Source: Chryseobacterium sp. StRB126 (GTDB taxonomy: Bacteria; Bacteroidota; Bacteroidia; Flavobacteriales; Weeksellaceae). From it: 64,000 nucleotides of DNA. The notes under the pieces are model-generated. The model saw nothing but the letters and a program-made list of their open reading frames with translations. It was not told where the DNA came from and ran no database searches. The stretch lies in NCBI RefSeq assembly GCF_000829375.1, contig NZ_AP014624.1, forward strand, positions 3,720,001 through 3,784,000, given 5' to 3'. Shown here in pieces: positions 37,350 through 46,954 of the stretch. The position numbers and the translations under genes were made by a program. The first letter of the stretch is position 1. Each line of letters begins with the position of its first letter.

Positions 37350-40229
37350 TTAGAAAGATAAATTAATTCCCATTATAAAGTTTCTTGTTGCAGGATTATT
37401 AGTTCCTATAATCAACTGACGATTTTTGTATCCGCTTACAGCCTGATTTTGATCACCTGTAGAGTTCGGTTCAGGATCCATTCCAGACATTTTATGGTAT
37501 GGAGAATAAATTATCAGCGGATTTGTAACCGTAAAATAAATTCTTAAGCTGTTAATGTTAAAATCTTTAAGAAAATCCTTACTTAAGTTATACCCTAATG
37601 TGATTGTTCTTAATTTCACGTATGACCCGTCAAAAAGACCTAGAGTTGACAGATACTTCGGATTATCACCACTTAACAATCCGCCTGGTTTCGGGAATCT
37701 TGCATCTGTATTATCATCCGTATAGTAATCTACATCTACGTTATTTCCTCTACCAGTTAATCTATTCAAGTAACCTGCAGAACCATAAATAGAACTGATC
37801 AGAACACCTCCTTTTTGGAATGCGCCTACTGTACTCAATTCAAAGCCTTTGTAAGCAAAACGCATATTGAAACCTCCTTGCCAATCCGGATTGGTATCTA
37901 TAATTTGTCTATCTTCAGGACCTATAGCTCTCACAGGTGTCCCATCTGCATTATACCCTCCTGTATATAGAACTTTAATCATACCTGGAGCAGCGCCGAC
38001 CTGAGGTTCAAGAATACTCAAATAAGGATCTCCTTGTTGCCATAAACCTACATACTGATAATCATATAGTGAATTTACATTATGACCCACGAACCATAAA
38101 TTATTTTCATCTCTTTGTGCACCGGATGCAAGTGATAGAATTTTGTTTTTATTAGCATACCAGTTAACTCCGGCGTCCCAGCTGAAACCATCCGGTTTAT
38201 CAATAATAACTGCATTAAGGGAAGCTTCCCAGCCTTTGTTTTCAATATCTCCTACATTTTGTAATATTCCTCCCGGAATCCCTGAAGTTGGAGGTAAACT
38301 CTTATTTTGAAGTATTCCGGAAGTATGTGTTCTGTAATATTCTACTGTCCCGTTGATTCTATTGTTAAGAAACCCAAAATCCAATCCAGCATTGTGGGTT
38401 TTGGAATATTCCCATCCTAAGAAAGGGTTTGGAGCTGTATTAATAGAAACACCTGTAGAATAAGCCCCTCCAAAGTTATATGGATTAACAGTTAAGCTTC
38501 CTAAAGTTGTATAAGGTGCAATAGCTTGATTTGACGTTTCTCCCCAACCATATCTTAATTTCAAAAGATTAACGAATTGGAAAGTTTTCATAAAGTTTTC
38601 ATTAGTAATATTCCACCCCACAGAGATTGCAGGATAGGTATTCCATTTGTGCCCTTCTGCAAGTACAGAAGCACCGTCCCTTCTAAGAGTAGCTGTAATC
38701 ATATACTTATTGTCATACGTATACATCGCTCGTCCCATATAGGAAACCAATCCTGTTCTGGCATAAGATTGATCTTCAGGCCTTACAGTAATATCAGCTT
38801 GCGGAGATTGACCTAGATTATAATATTGAAAAAAATCTGCAGGTACATTTTTAGCACTCATATAACTACTTGTATAAGTATTTTGTTCAGAAGAATATAA
38901 GGCAACAGCATTTATCTTATGTTTTCCGAAAGTCTTATCGTAAGTCAATAAGTTCTCTATAGTCCAGTGATAGGTTTGGTTATTACCCTTGCCCGCAGAA
39001 GAAATAGAAGCAGGATTTGTATTAAATACTCCTACCCCTGTATAATTTCCACTATTTGAGGTTCTGAAATCCAATCCTACATTTATACGGTATTTCAATC
39101 CATCTATTGGTAATTTTACTTCACCATACATGTTATTATAAGATGAGAAAGCTTTTGTTTCATCTACATATTTCTCTCCCAGAGCTTTAAGACTTTCTCT
39201 TGTATAAACCCAGGCCTGATCCATATTTGATGACATCGTTAATGTTCTTCTCGGATTACCAAATTCATCATACGGACTGGCCAAAGGTGAATATCCCAAG
39301 GTAGGAGCTGAAGCAATACCATTACCCTCTGATTTTACATAATTGGAATTTGTAGTAAAACCAAATTTAAAATTTTTTCCGATCTGCTGATCCAGACCTA
39401 ATCGAAATCCAAAACGTTCATAACTTTGTAAAGGAACTATCGCGTCTTGCTTCAAGTATGACAAACCAACATTATAATTACCCCCTTCTGTACCTCCGGA
39501 AACTCCAACATCATGGTTCGTTATCATTGCAGGCTTATAATACAGTTTTTGCCAGTCCGTATCAACTCCGTTTTTTTCACTGTCTCCATTTTTGATGAGA
39601 TCATTGGCATCATGTCTCAGCTTAGTCAATTGGGCAGCATTCATCATAGGATACCTGGAAAACAGAGTCTGGCTCCCTGTGAAAGAATTATAAGTAAATC
39701 TAGGTTTTAGTCCTTTTGCCCCTCTGTTTGTTGTAACTAAGATAACCCCGTTCGCTCCTCTGGAACCATAAATAGCGGTTGCAGAAGCATCTTTCAGGAT
39801 ATCTACACTCTTGATGTCACTAGAACTTATATCTCCCAAAGATCCCACAAAAGGAATTCCATCCAATACGATAAGCGGATCATTTGCAGAGTCCGATAAT
39901 GATCTTGTCCCTCTAATTCGTATTTTCATGGTTGCCCCCGGCTTGCTGGACGTTTGATTGATTTCTACCCCGGCGCTTCTGCTTTGTAGAGCCTGTGTTA
40001 TATTTGCAGTAGGAACTTCTCTAAGGGCTTCACCTTTTACAGTTACAACCGAACCCGTTACAGCTTCTTTTCTCTGCGTTCCATATCCTATTACAACAAC
40101 TTCATCTATTTTATTTTCTTTAGCTACTGTATCTTTTTTAACCTGTGAATATGCTATGCCGGAAGGCAATAAAGTCATTGCAAAAAATAATGCAGCTCTA
40201 TTGCTTTTATTGAAATAAAATCGGTTCAT
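37350..40229 (-). CDS. SusC/RagA-family TonB-linked outer-membrane transporter
   Basis: This outer-membrane beta-barrel imports oligosaccharides using TonB energy. The signal peptide (about 1-29, ending IAYSQ) is followed by a TonB-box region, IDEVVVIGYGTQRKEAVTG. The plug domain then shows SRSAGVEI, IRIRGTRSLS, PLIVLDGIPF and ILKDASATAIYGSRGANGVI. The barrel ends ATRNFIMGINLSF. At 959 residues it lacks the N-terminal carboxypeptidase-regulatory-like domain seen in most SusC proteins, since only about 15 residues separate the signal peptide from the TonB box. It is the only SusC here, placed between xylA and susD. Confidence 0.93.
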   Translation of the reverse strand: MNRFYFNKSNRAALFFAMTLLPSGIAYSQVKKDTVAKENKIDEVVVIGYGTQRKEAVTGSVVTVKGEALREVPTANITQALQSRSAGVEINQTSSKPGATMKIRIRGTRSLSDSANDPLIVLDGIPFVGSLGDISSSDIKSVDILKDASATAIYGSRGANGVILVTTNRGAKGLKPRFTYNSFTGSQTLFSRYPMMNAAQLTKLRHDANDLIKNGDSEKNGVDTDWQKLYYKPAMITNHDVGVSGGTEGGNYNVGLSYLKQDAIVPLQSYERFGFRLGLDQQIGKNFKFGFTTNSNYVKSEGNGIASAPTLGYSPLASPYDEFGNPRRTLTMSSNMDQAWVYTRESLKALGEKYVDETKAFSSYNNMYGEVKLPIDGLKYRINVGLDFRTSNSGNYTGVGVFNTNPASISSAGKGNNQTYHWTIENLLTYDKTFGKHKINAVALYSSEQNTYTSSYMSAKNVPADFFQYYNLGQSPQADITVRPEDQSYARTGLVSYMGRAMYTYDNKYMITATLRRDGASVLAEGHKWNTYPAISVGWNITNENFMKTFQFVNLLKLRYGWGETSNQAIAPYTTLGSLTVNPYNFGGAYSTGVSINTAPNPFLGWEYSKTHNAGLDFGFLNNRINGTVEYYRTHTSGILQNKSLPPTSGIPGGILQNVGDIENKGWEASLNAVIIDKPDGFSWDAGVNWYANKNKILSLASGAQRDENNLWFVGHNVNSLYDYQYVGLWQQGDPYLSILEPQVGAAPGMIKVLYTGGYNADGTPVRAIGPEDRQIIDTNPDWQGGFNMRFAYKGFELSTVGAFQKGGVLISSIYGSAGYLNRLTGRGNNVDVDYYTDDNTDARFPKPGGLLSGDNPKYLSTLGLFDGSYVKLRTITLGYNLSKDFLKDFNINSLRIYFTVTNPLIIYSPYHKMSGMDPEPNSTGDQNQAVSGYKNRQLIIGTNNPATRNFIMGINLSF

Positions 40230-40321
40230 AATTATTATTTTAATTAGTTATTGAACAAAAGGCTATTTAATAATTATAGTCTATAAGAATCCTTAGTGTT
40301 TATGAGCCTTTTATCTTTTTA

Positions 40322-41650
40322 TTATATATACATATTCACGATGGCCTCAAACAGTTCCTGTTTTCCGCTTTTTGGCTGTGGTTCGCCTATTTCGTGAGCA
40401 ATTCTCTGAAGATCTTCCAAGGTAAGCGTACCTTCCTCGAATGCTTTTCCACTTCCGTTATCAAAAGAAGCATAACGGTTTGTTTTCAGTTTTTTGTAAT
40501 CCGAATTTTCAAAAATATCCGCTGCCGCAAGAAGACCTTTAGCGAATACATCCATTCCTGAAATATGAGAAATGAATAAATCTTCAGCATCAATAGAATT
40601 TCTTCTGATTTTGGCATCAAAGTTTACGCCTCCGGTTCCCAGACCTCCTGCCGGAAGCAGTACCAACCATGCCTGAACCATATCATAATAATCGATCGGA
40701 AACTGATCCGTATCCCAGCCGTTTTGATAATCTCCTCTGTTCGCATCAATACTTCCTAAAAGCCCTGCATCAACAGCAACCTGAAGTTCATGTTCAAATG
40801 TATGACCTGCCAATGTAGCATGATTCACTTCGATATTCAGTTTAAAGTCTTTGTCTAGTCCATAGTGTCTCAGGAATCCGATTACGGTTTCAGAGTCATA
40901 ATCATACTGATGTTTGGTAGGCTCCATTGGTTTAGGTTCAATAAGGAAAGTTCCTTTAAATCCTTGCTGACGGGCATAATCTCTCGACATGGAAAGGAAA
41001 CGGGCCAGATGATCTTTTTCACGCTTCATATCGGTATTTAAAAGACTCATATATCCTTCTCTTCCACCCCAGAAAACATAGTTTTCACCTCCAAGTGCAA
41101 TGGTGGCATCTATTGAATTTTTCACCTGGGTTCCTGCGCAGGCTACAACATCAAAATTGGGATTGGTAGAAGCTCCATTCATGTATCTTTCATGCGTGAA
41201 AACATTTGCTGTTCCCCATAAAAGTTTAATTCCTGTTTCCTTCTGCTTTTGTTTTGCATACTCCACAATAGTCTGCATATTCTTCTCATAGTCTTTCCAA
41301 TTATTGGCGGGGTCTACCAAATCGATATCATGGAAACAGTAATAATTGAAGCCCATTTTAGACATGAATTCAAAGCCTGCATCCATCTTATGCATTGCTC
41401 TGGTCACAGGATCATTTCCGATATCCCATGGGTGGTGGATAGTAGGTCCTCCGAATGGATCGCTTCCGTTTGCACATAAGGTATGCCACCATGCCATTGC
41501 AAATCTGGTCCAGTCTTTCATTGGTTTTCCCATTACGATCTTTTCAGCATCATAATAACGGAATGCCAACGGATTCCTGCTTTCCTTCCCCTCAAACTTA
41601 ATTTTTTCAATACCTGTAAAAAACTCTTTTGTACCTGTTAAAGTGTTCAT
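40322..41650 (-). CDS. xylA: Xylose isomerase
   Basis: This TIM-barrel isomerase converts D-xylose to D-xylulose with two divalent cations. It shows [26 protein letters not shown] with the catalytic His, VFWGGREGY and [17 protein letters not shown] with a metal Glu. [18 protein letters not shown] and [19 protein letters not shown] hold metal ligands. The 442 residues match the long class II type common in Bacteroidota. It lies downstream of xylB across a 107-bp gap with a perfect palindrome, and upstream of susC. Confidence 0.97.
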   Translation of the reverse strand: MNTLTGTKEFFTGIEKIKFEGKESRNPLAFRYYDAEKIVMGKPMKDWTRFAMAWWHTLCANGSDPFGGPTIHHPWDIGNDPVTRAMHKMDAGFEFMSKMGFNYYCFHDIDLVDPANNWKDYEKNMQTIVEYAKQKQKETGIKLLWGTANVFTHERYMNGASTNPNFDVVACAGTQVKNSIDATIALGGENYVFWGGREGYMSLLNTDMKREKDHLARFLSMSRDYARQQGFKGTFLIEPKPMEPTKHQYDYDSETVIGFLRHYGLDKDFKLNIEVNHATLAGHTFEHELQVAVDAGLLGSIDANRGDYQNGWDTDQFPIDYYDMVQAWLVLLPAGGLGTGGVNFDAKIRRNSIDAEDLFISHISGMDVFAKGLLAAADIFENSDYKKLKTNRYASFDNGSGKAFEEGTLTLEDLQRIAHEIGEPQPKSGKQELFEAIVNMYI

Positions 41651-41707
41651 ATTTATTTGATTATTTTTAATTTGTTTTTTAAATTTTTGCGTAGAGATAC
41701 CCTCCTC

Positions 41708-41727
41708 ACTGACTCTTAAGAGTCAGT
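41708..41727. promoter_or_regulatory. Perfect 20-bp palindrome between xylB and xylA
   Basis: ACTGACTCTTAAGAGTCAGT is a perfect palindrome with no loop, in the 107-bp gap between the two genes. It is not followed by a T-run on either strand, so it is a poor terminator. A dimeric regulator binding site, or an mRNA processing structure, is possible. No second copy was noticed in the window. Confidence 0.45.
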
Positions 41728-41757
41728 AAGCGGATGAAAAATGCTGTTGTAACTTTT

Positions 41758-43242
41758 CTAGATTATTTCGTTAAGATGATGTTTCCATCTGGCATAGGCT
41801 TCTAAATATTGTTCTTGTTTTTCGTGTTCAGGCTCTATCACCGCTATTTTTTCAAGTGAAGAAAATGCTTCTTTGGAGTCTGAGTAAAACCCTATTCCCA
41901 TTCCGGCAGCTCTTGCTGCTCCTACCGCTCCATCAGTATCATAAAGTTCAATGACCGCATTGCTGACGCTGGATAACGACTGACGAAAAATTGAACTTAA
42001 AAACATGTTGGCATTTCCTGCACGGACAACCTGGATATCCATTCCGATATTTCTCATGATATCCATTCCGTACTCATAAGAGAATACAATACCTTCCTGT
42101 GCCGCACGCAGTATATCTCCTTTAGTATGTATGTTGAAATTAATTCCGTGAATAGAACAACTTGTATCTTTATTTTCAAGCACTCTCTCAGCTCCGTTTC
42201 CAAAAGGGATAATACTTAATCCTTTTGATCCTATAGGTGAAAGCGAAGCCATATCATTCATATCACCGTAAGAAGAGAGTGAGGTTGCAAAATTATGTTT
42301 TAACCAGGAATTTAAAATTCCAGTGCCATTGATACAAAGCAAAACTCCCAGCCTGATCTGTTCTGGTGCGTAATTGACATGGGCAAAGGTATTGACCCTT
42401 GATAATTTATCATATTCCAGCTGATCAAGAACTCCATACACCACTCCGGAAGTTCCTGCAGTAGAGGCAATTTCTCCCGGATTAAAAACATTCAGTGAAA
42501 GAGCATTGTTGGGCTGATCTCCTGCCCTGTATGAGATGGGCGTTCCTTCTTTTAAACCTAATTCTTCAGCCGCAATTCTGGAAACGGTTGCCTGAATACC
42601 AAATGTGGGGACAATTTCCGGGAAAAAACTTTTAGGAATCCCATAGTGGTTAATGATATCTTCCGAGATACAGTTATTCTTAAAATCCCAGAAAATTCCT
42701 TCTGATAATCCTTCGATGGTTATTCCTATCTGCCCTGATAGTCTCATCGCAATATAATCTCCAGGAAGCATTATTTTATCTATCTTTTCAAAAATATCAG
42801 GTTCATTTTCTTTTACCCATGCGAGCTTTGATGCCGTAAAATTTCCTGGTGAATTCAACAGATGGGAGAGACATTTTTCTTCTCCTATTGTTTTAAAAGC
42901 TCTTTCACCATAAGGTACAGCACGGCTGTCACACCAGATAATGGATGGTCTTAGAAGGTTCTGATCTTTATCCACCAGAATCAAACCATGCATCTGCCAT
43001 GTGATTCCAATTCCTTTAATATCTTCAGCATGTACACCGGATTCATGCATAACAGCTTCATGTGCCAATTTCAGATTGATCCACCAGTCCACCGGATTTT
43101 GCTCTGCCCATCCCGGATTTATCGCAGTGATTTTCATTTCTTTTTTGGGAGAAAATTCAGAAGCAATCACTTTTCCACTGGATGCCTCAATGAGACACAC
43201 TTTCACAGAAGAACTGCCAATGTCATAGCCTAGTAAGTACAT
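41758..43242 (-). CDS. xylB: Xylulokinase
   Basis: This FGGY-family kinase phosphorylates D-xylulose to xylulose 5-phosphate. Visible blocks are YLLGYDIGSSSVKVCLIE (ATP loop), ITWQMHGLILVD with IIWCDSRAV, SYRAGDQPNNALSLNV with the catalytic Asp, and STAGTSGVVYGVL. The C-terminal VVRAGNANMFLSSIFRQ block precedes GAVGAARAAGMG. The 494 residues fit xylulokinase. It follows the Nudix regulator gene by 16 bases and precedes xylA, so all three may share a transcript. Confidence 0.95.
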   Translation of the reverse strand: MYLLGYDIGSSSVKVCLIEASSGKVIASEFSPKKEMKITAINPGWAEQNPVDWWINLKLAHEAVMHESGVHAEDIKGIGITWQMHGLILVDKDQNLLRPSIIWCDSRAVPYGERAFKTIGEEKCLSHLLNSPGNFTASKLAWVKENEPDIFEKIDKIMLPGDYIAMRLSGQIGITIEGLSEGIFWDFKNNCISEDIINHYGIPKSFFPEIVPTFGIQATVSRIAAEELGLKEGTPISYRAGDQPNNALSLNVFNPGEIASTAGTSGVVYGVLDQLEYDKLSRVNTFAHVNYAPEQIRLGVLLCINGTGILNSWLKHNFATSLSSYGDMNDMASLSPIGSKGLSIIPFGNGAERVLENKDTSCSIHGINFNIHTKGDILRAAQEGIVFSYEYGMDIMRNIGMDIQVVRAGNANMFLSSIFRQSLSSVSNAVIELYDTDGAVGAARAAGMGIGFYSDSKEAFSSLEKIAVIEPEHEKQEQYLEAYARWKHHLNEII

Positions 43243-43258
43243 AATTTTTAAAAAGGGG

Positions 43259-43984
43259 TTATTTTATAAGTTTTGTATTGTTTTTCTTGTAAATCTTAGC
43301 ATCAAATCGGTAATATCTTGCTGCGCGGTGCGATACATCTTTTTGAATTTCGTCCAAAGGAACAATATAGGGGAATGAAGATATTTTTTTATGAAAATTC
43401 TTAATATCAATATTTTTTTCATTTAAAGCGCTGTAGAGCTGATAGAGCTGTCTTATGGTAAATCTTTTTGGCAGCAGCTCAAAAATAATGGAAAAATCAG
43501 ATTCAATCCATTTTCTGATCTCCATCAAAGATTCATTGATGATTTTATTATGGTCAAACGGTAGTACCGGAACCTCATCAATAGGGTACCAGTCTACGGT
43601 ATCATATTTTGTACTATTGATCTTATGATCTATTTTACAAAGGGAAAGATAGGCCACTGTAATAATCCTGTCTATATGATGTTTATATTCCTGATCCATC
43701 CATTTGATATCATGTACATTGCTTGCTCTCATGGGGTCTGCAAAGCATTTAAACTGCTTGAGAACCATTTTTTTTATCCCTGTAAGTTCGTGAAGTACCC
43801 TTTGTGCAGCATCATCTACATCTTCATCACTGAAAATCAAACTACCGGGAAGTTTAATCTGTTTTTCCAATGGTACATCATCAACATGGCGTTGTACTAA
43901 TAATATATTCAACCGGTTTTCATGGTCAAATCCAAAGACAACACAATCTACAGAGACATAGGTATGGATAAAGTTCTGATTCAT
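43259..43984 (-). CDS. Nudix-domain transcriptional regulator of pentose utilisation (AraR/NrtR-like)
   Basis: This 241-residue protein has an N-terminal Nudix domain (about 10-145) and a C-terminal winged helix (about 155-235). The latter includes LPKRFTIRQLYQLYSAL and ends RAARYYRFDAKIYKK. This is the NrtR/AraR architecture. In Bacteroides, AraR of this type senses L-arabinose and represses arabinose genes. The Nudix box is degenerate: starting at GSLIFSDEDVDD, the REUxEE positions read QRVLHE, so hydrolysis is unlikely and the domain is probably a ligand sensor. It is the only regulator inside the xylan locus. Arabinose, xylose or a phosphorylated derivative could be the effector. Confidence 0.88.
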   Translation of the reverse strand: MNQNFIHTYVSVDCVVFGFDHENRLNILLVQRHVDDVPLEKQIKLPGSLIFSDEDVDDAAQRVLHELTGIKKMVLKQFKCFADPMRASNVHDIKWMDQEYKHHIDRIITVAYLSLCKIDHKINSTKYDTVDWYPIDEVPVLPFDHNKIINESLMEIRKWIESDFSIIFELLPKRFTIRQLYQLYSALNEKNIDIKNFHKKISSFPYIVPLDEIQKDVSHRAARYYRFDAKIYKKNNTKLIK

Positions 43985-44011
43985 TAGTTCGTTAACATTT
44001 TGGTAACATTA

Positions 44012-44019
44012 CAAATATA
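44012..44019 (-). promoter_or_regulatory. -7 element upstream of the Nudix regulator gene
   Basis: On the - strand TATATTTG fits TAnnTTTG and lies 27 bases before the start codon at 43984. The same octamer precedes araB. No clear -33 TTG is seen. Confidence 0.5.
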
Positions 44020-44260
44020 AAAATTCATCTGAATAAAAAAAATAAATCCATCATTATCTACTGCTTATCAACATCTTACATATCGAATTTTTATGATATC
44101 AATTGTATAAAAAATATGATAAGGTTATCATTAGTTTTACACTTACTTATTTCATAAAACATGAATTAACAATTCATTACAATACAACGATACCCCTAAA
44201 AAAATATATTTTTTTTGAATAAATATTATGATAAGAAGAATTAATTTTTTTTCTTTTTGG

Positions 44261-44293
44261 TTTAAAAAAAATGTAAAAAACACACTTTTTATT
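44261..44293 (-). promoter_or_regulatory. Second copy of the araB-promoter motif
   Basis: This matches 8681-8713 at 30 of 33 positions, with an identical 19-nt core. It lies about 277 bases upstream of the Nudix regulator gene, in the same orientation relative to that gene as the copy at araB. It is a candidate operator for the regulator. No promoter element is placed relative to it as at araB, so it may act at a distance or be a relic. Confidence 0.45.
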
Positions 44294-44785
44294 ATTAAAA
44301 AAGAAGTAAATAACTGTTTTCAATTACCATTTTTTATGCTATAACCTCAAATAATTAAGAAACATCCAACTTAAACACCAATATAATATGATAATGTAAA
44401 CATGAAAAATTCAAAATATACCGTAAGCATTTGCTTAAAAATTTCGCGAATATGCCAACAAAAAAATCCTGCAGCCTTTATTTTTTACAGGATTTCATTT
44501 ACAGCAAATTCTTATTTTTCATTAGGAAGGAGAAAGCTTCATTCACCGTTTGTTCGGGATTTTTTGGATAAAAGCAAAGTTCGTTTCTGGATTTAGATCT
44601 ATCAACGTTCTGTTGTAATCCTGAAAACATTACCATCTTTTTGTAGTTAATACCAGAGGTTTTTCACTAATTTTAGCTGAAAATCCCATTAACCCAGACA
44701 TTACGTATAGTACTAACTTAGGAGCAAGATCTGACTATGGGGACAAAACAATCACCACTAACTACAGACTTAGTATTCCAATGTA
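44294..44785. other. AT-rich intergenic region with possible gene remnant
   Basis: I find no convincing gene between the Nudix regulator and the OYE operon. A short + strand frame ending at 44786 (about 53 codons, tail ENPINPDITYSTNLG then NYRLSIPM and stop) has protein-like composition. It has no start codon or upstream continuation, so it may be the decayed 3' end of a lost gene. A 64-codon frame at 44402-44596 is not convincing either. Confidence 0.3.
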
Positions 44786-44980
44786 GATTATTATTAATTT
44801 TTAAAACTAAGCTGCAATAATTATAAACTAAAAGAAATTATTTGATAAAAATGAGTGTTGTAATTGTTGTTTTATTTGGCTTAAACGAACCAAATCATCT
44901 ATAAAAGTGTTTGAAGATACGCTCGTCTTGGTCACAAACAGCCAAATGGCGCCAACTGAAGACAGTTGGCGCCATTTTTT
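44786..44980 (+). repeat. Dispersed repeat with terminal hairpin, copy 1
   Basis: This roughly 195-bp unit recurs at 51641-51838 and, truncated, at 55650-55743. Shared words include GAACCAAATCATCTATAAAA, GATACGCTCGT and GGTCAC. Copy 1 ends with a perfect 15-bp hairpin (arms 44944-44958 and 44963-44977, AAATGGCGCCAACTG with AAGA loop) followed by a T-run. It could be a MITE, a structured RNA with its own terminator, or both. The hairpin also serves as a likely terminator for the OYE operon, which ends 31 bases away on the other strand. Confidence 0.75.
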
Positions 44981-45007
44981 ATTACTTTGAAGGTAGATCA
45001 ATGTTTT

Positions 45008-46153
45008 TTAAAGTGTTTTAGACTCCAATGGAACCCAACCTTTTAACGCTTCAAAAATTGTGATCAATTTCGAGGGGATTTTTTTGTCTTCAATCGTATC
45101 AAGTTTAAGATTTGAAACAATTTTTTCTTCTTCCCCACTTTCAACCAATTCCACCCAATCCGGATTGATAACCAAAGTTCTACCGATTGCTACCATAGAA
45201 ATACCATAGTCCAAAACCCGATCAGCCATTGCAGGTGTTGTAATACCTCCGGCAACAAGAACAGGAACTCTGTTGTTTACATAATTGTTGAGTACAACTG
45301 ATATTGGCTCATCTGAAAATTCTGAATCAATTGGTTTTTGATTTACAGCATCCAATAAAGAAAAATGTAGATAATCGATGTTTTCTTCAATTAACTTATC
45401 AATTAAAATGAAAGTATCTTGAAGTCCATAGGTTTGTTGAGGCATTTCTTCAGGTGAAATTCTGTAACCTATAAGAAAAGGACGATCAGCATATTCTGAA
45501 ACTACTTTTTTCACTTCACGAACAATTTCAAGGCTAAGTCTCAAACGATTTTCAAGAGAACCTCCCCACTTATCATTTCTTCGATTGAAAAAAGGAGATA
45601 TGAAATTCTGAAGCAAAAACCCATGTGCACCGTGAATTTCTACTCCATTAAAACCAGCTTCTACTGCTCTTCTTGTAGTTTCTGCAAATGCTGTGATGAT
45701 TTCCAGAATTTCAATTTCGGTTAATTCTTTCGGAAGATTTTCTTTATCAGAAAGCAATATTGGCCCACTTGAAACGGCACTTGCACTTACCACTTCGCCA
45801 TTGGGAATTAGATCGGGAATTGCTTTATTTCCTGCATGAAATATTTGTAAAATTGCCGGTGCACCACCACTTTTAGCTGCATTGGCCAACTTCTTCAGGC
45901 TAGGAAGAAAAGTGTCATCATATCCTGCAAATTCGTGGGTAAAACCAATTCCATTTGCTGTAACGTGGGTACATCCTGTAATCACCAATCCTACCCCTTT
46001 AACTCTTTTATGATAGTATTCGACTTCTTCATCGGAAATGGTAAAATCTTCATCCGATGCCCAAGTGGTCATTGGCGACATCACAATTCTGTTTTTTAAA
46101 CTAACTCCTTTGTCAAATGATAAAGGAGAAAATAGCTTATTATATTTATTCAT
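45008..46153 (-). CDS. Old Yellow Enzyme-family NADH:flavin oxidoreductase
   Basis: This FMN-dependent TIM-barrel reductase of the OYE superfamily probably reduces activated C=C bonds (enones, nitro-olefins). It shows LKNRIVMSPMTTWASDEDF, LQIFHAGNKA, and GVEIHGAHGFLLQNFISPFFNRR with the FMN/substrate-binding His pair. RNDKWGGSLENRLRL and VAIGRTLVINPDWV follow. The length of 381 residues fits the single-domain type. It is the last gene of a six-gene operon and differs from the NamA-type paralogue three genes upstream. The physiological substrate is unknown. Confidence 0.88.
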   Translation of the reverse strand: MNKYNKLFSPLSFDKGVSLKNRIVMSPMTTWASDEDFTISDEEVEYYHKRVKGVGLVITGCTHVTANGIGFTHEFAGYDDTFLPSLKKLANAAKSGGAPAILQIFHAGNKAIPDLIPNGEVVSASAVSSGPILLSDKENLPKELTEIEILEIITAFAETTRRAVEAGFNGVEIHGAHGFLLQNFISPFFNRRNDKWGGSLENRLRLSLEIVREVKKVVSEYADRPFLIGYRISPEEMPQQTYGLQDTFILIDKLIEENIDYLHFSLLDAVNQKPIDSEFSDEPISVVLNNYVNNRVPVLVAGGITTPAMADRVLDYGISMVAIGRTLVINPDWVELVESGEEEKIVSNLKLDTIEDKKIPSKLITIFEALKGWVPLESKTL

Positions 46154-46180
46154 TACTTAAAAATTCTTTTTTATTAAATA

Positions 46181-46924
46181 TTACCAGTCTTGCAAAGTTG
46201 GGCTGATAACAATGTCATTCACGTTAACATTATCAGGTTGATCAAATGCAAATAGGACAGCATTGGCAATATCATCTGGCTCAATAGCCTGCTTGTTCAG
46301 CTCTGCAGCGATCTCTGCTCCTTCTTTGTTGGTCACTTTATCTGCCCATCCAGTGTTAATCACTCCCGGACTTATCAGGCTTATCTTGATACCTTTATGA
46401 ACAGAAACTTCTTTTCTTAAACTTTCGGTAATTGCCCGAACGAAAAACTTAGTTCCGTGGTAGATTCCTGCACCGATGTCGATATTGATTCCCGCCACAG
46501 ATCCCATATTGAGAACATGACCTGATCTCTGCTCCAACAGTTTGGGAAGCACAGCTGCAATGGCATTTAAATAGCCTTTGATATTGGTGTCAATCATCGA
46601 ATTCCATTCATCAATCGCAACGTCCTTCCATTGTGAAAACAACATCAAACCTGCATTATTGACCAAATTATCTACTCTTCCAAACTTATCAATAGTAAAA
46701 TCAACCATCGCTTTCATTTGGCCAATATCTGTTACGTCTGCAACAAATATTTCAGCTTTACCATCTTCTTCTTCAATCTGTTGTTTTACTTTTTCTATTT
46801 TATCATCAGCTCTAGAGACCAAAACAATACTGCTTCCTGCTTTAGCTAATTTTAATGCTGTTGCCGCACCAATTCCGGAAGATGCACCGGTAATAATGGT
46901 TACAGACTCATTTAATTTTTTCAT
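46181..46924 (-). CDS. Short-chain dehydrogenase/reductase
   Basis: This 247-residue classical SDR has the cofactor motif IITGASSGIGAATALKLAK, DNLVNNAGLMLFSQW (NNAG), the catalytic Ser in VLNMGSVAGI, and YHGTK as the Tyr/Lys pair. It belongs to the NADP-dependent YdfG-like group. It lies between the ABM-domain gene and the first OYE gene in the operon, which suggests a shared route of carbonyl and alkene reduction. Substrate unknown. Confidence 0.88.
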   Translation of the reverse strand: MKKLNESVTIITGASSGIGAATALKLAKAGSSIVLVSRADDKIEKVKQQIEEEDGKAEIFVADVTDIGQMKAMVDFTIDKFGRVDNLVNNAGLMLFSQWKDVAIDEWNSMIDTNIKGYLNAIAAVLPKLLEQRSGHVLNMGSVAGINIDIGAGIYHGTKFFVRAITESLRKEVSVHKGIKISLISPGVINTGWADKVTNKEGAEIAAELNKQAIEPDDIANAVLFAFDQPDNVNVNDIVISPTLQDW

Positions 46925-46954
46925 ATTTCTAAATTTTACAAATTCTCCTAAAAA

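Noticed and set aside
44402..44596. 64-codon frame as a small gene
   Set aside because: A short HSPFV-type stretch recalls the start of some methyltransferases, but there is no continuation and composition is like the AT-rich surroundings.
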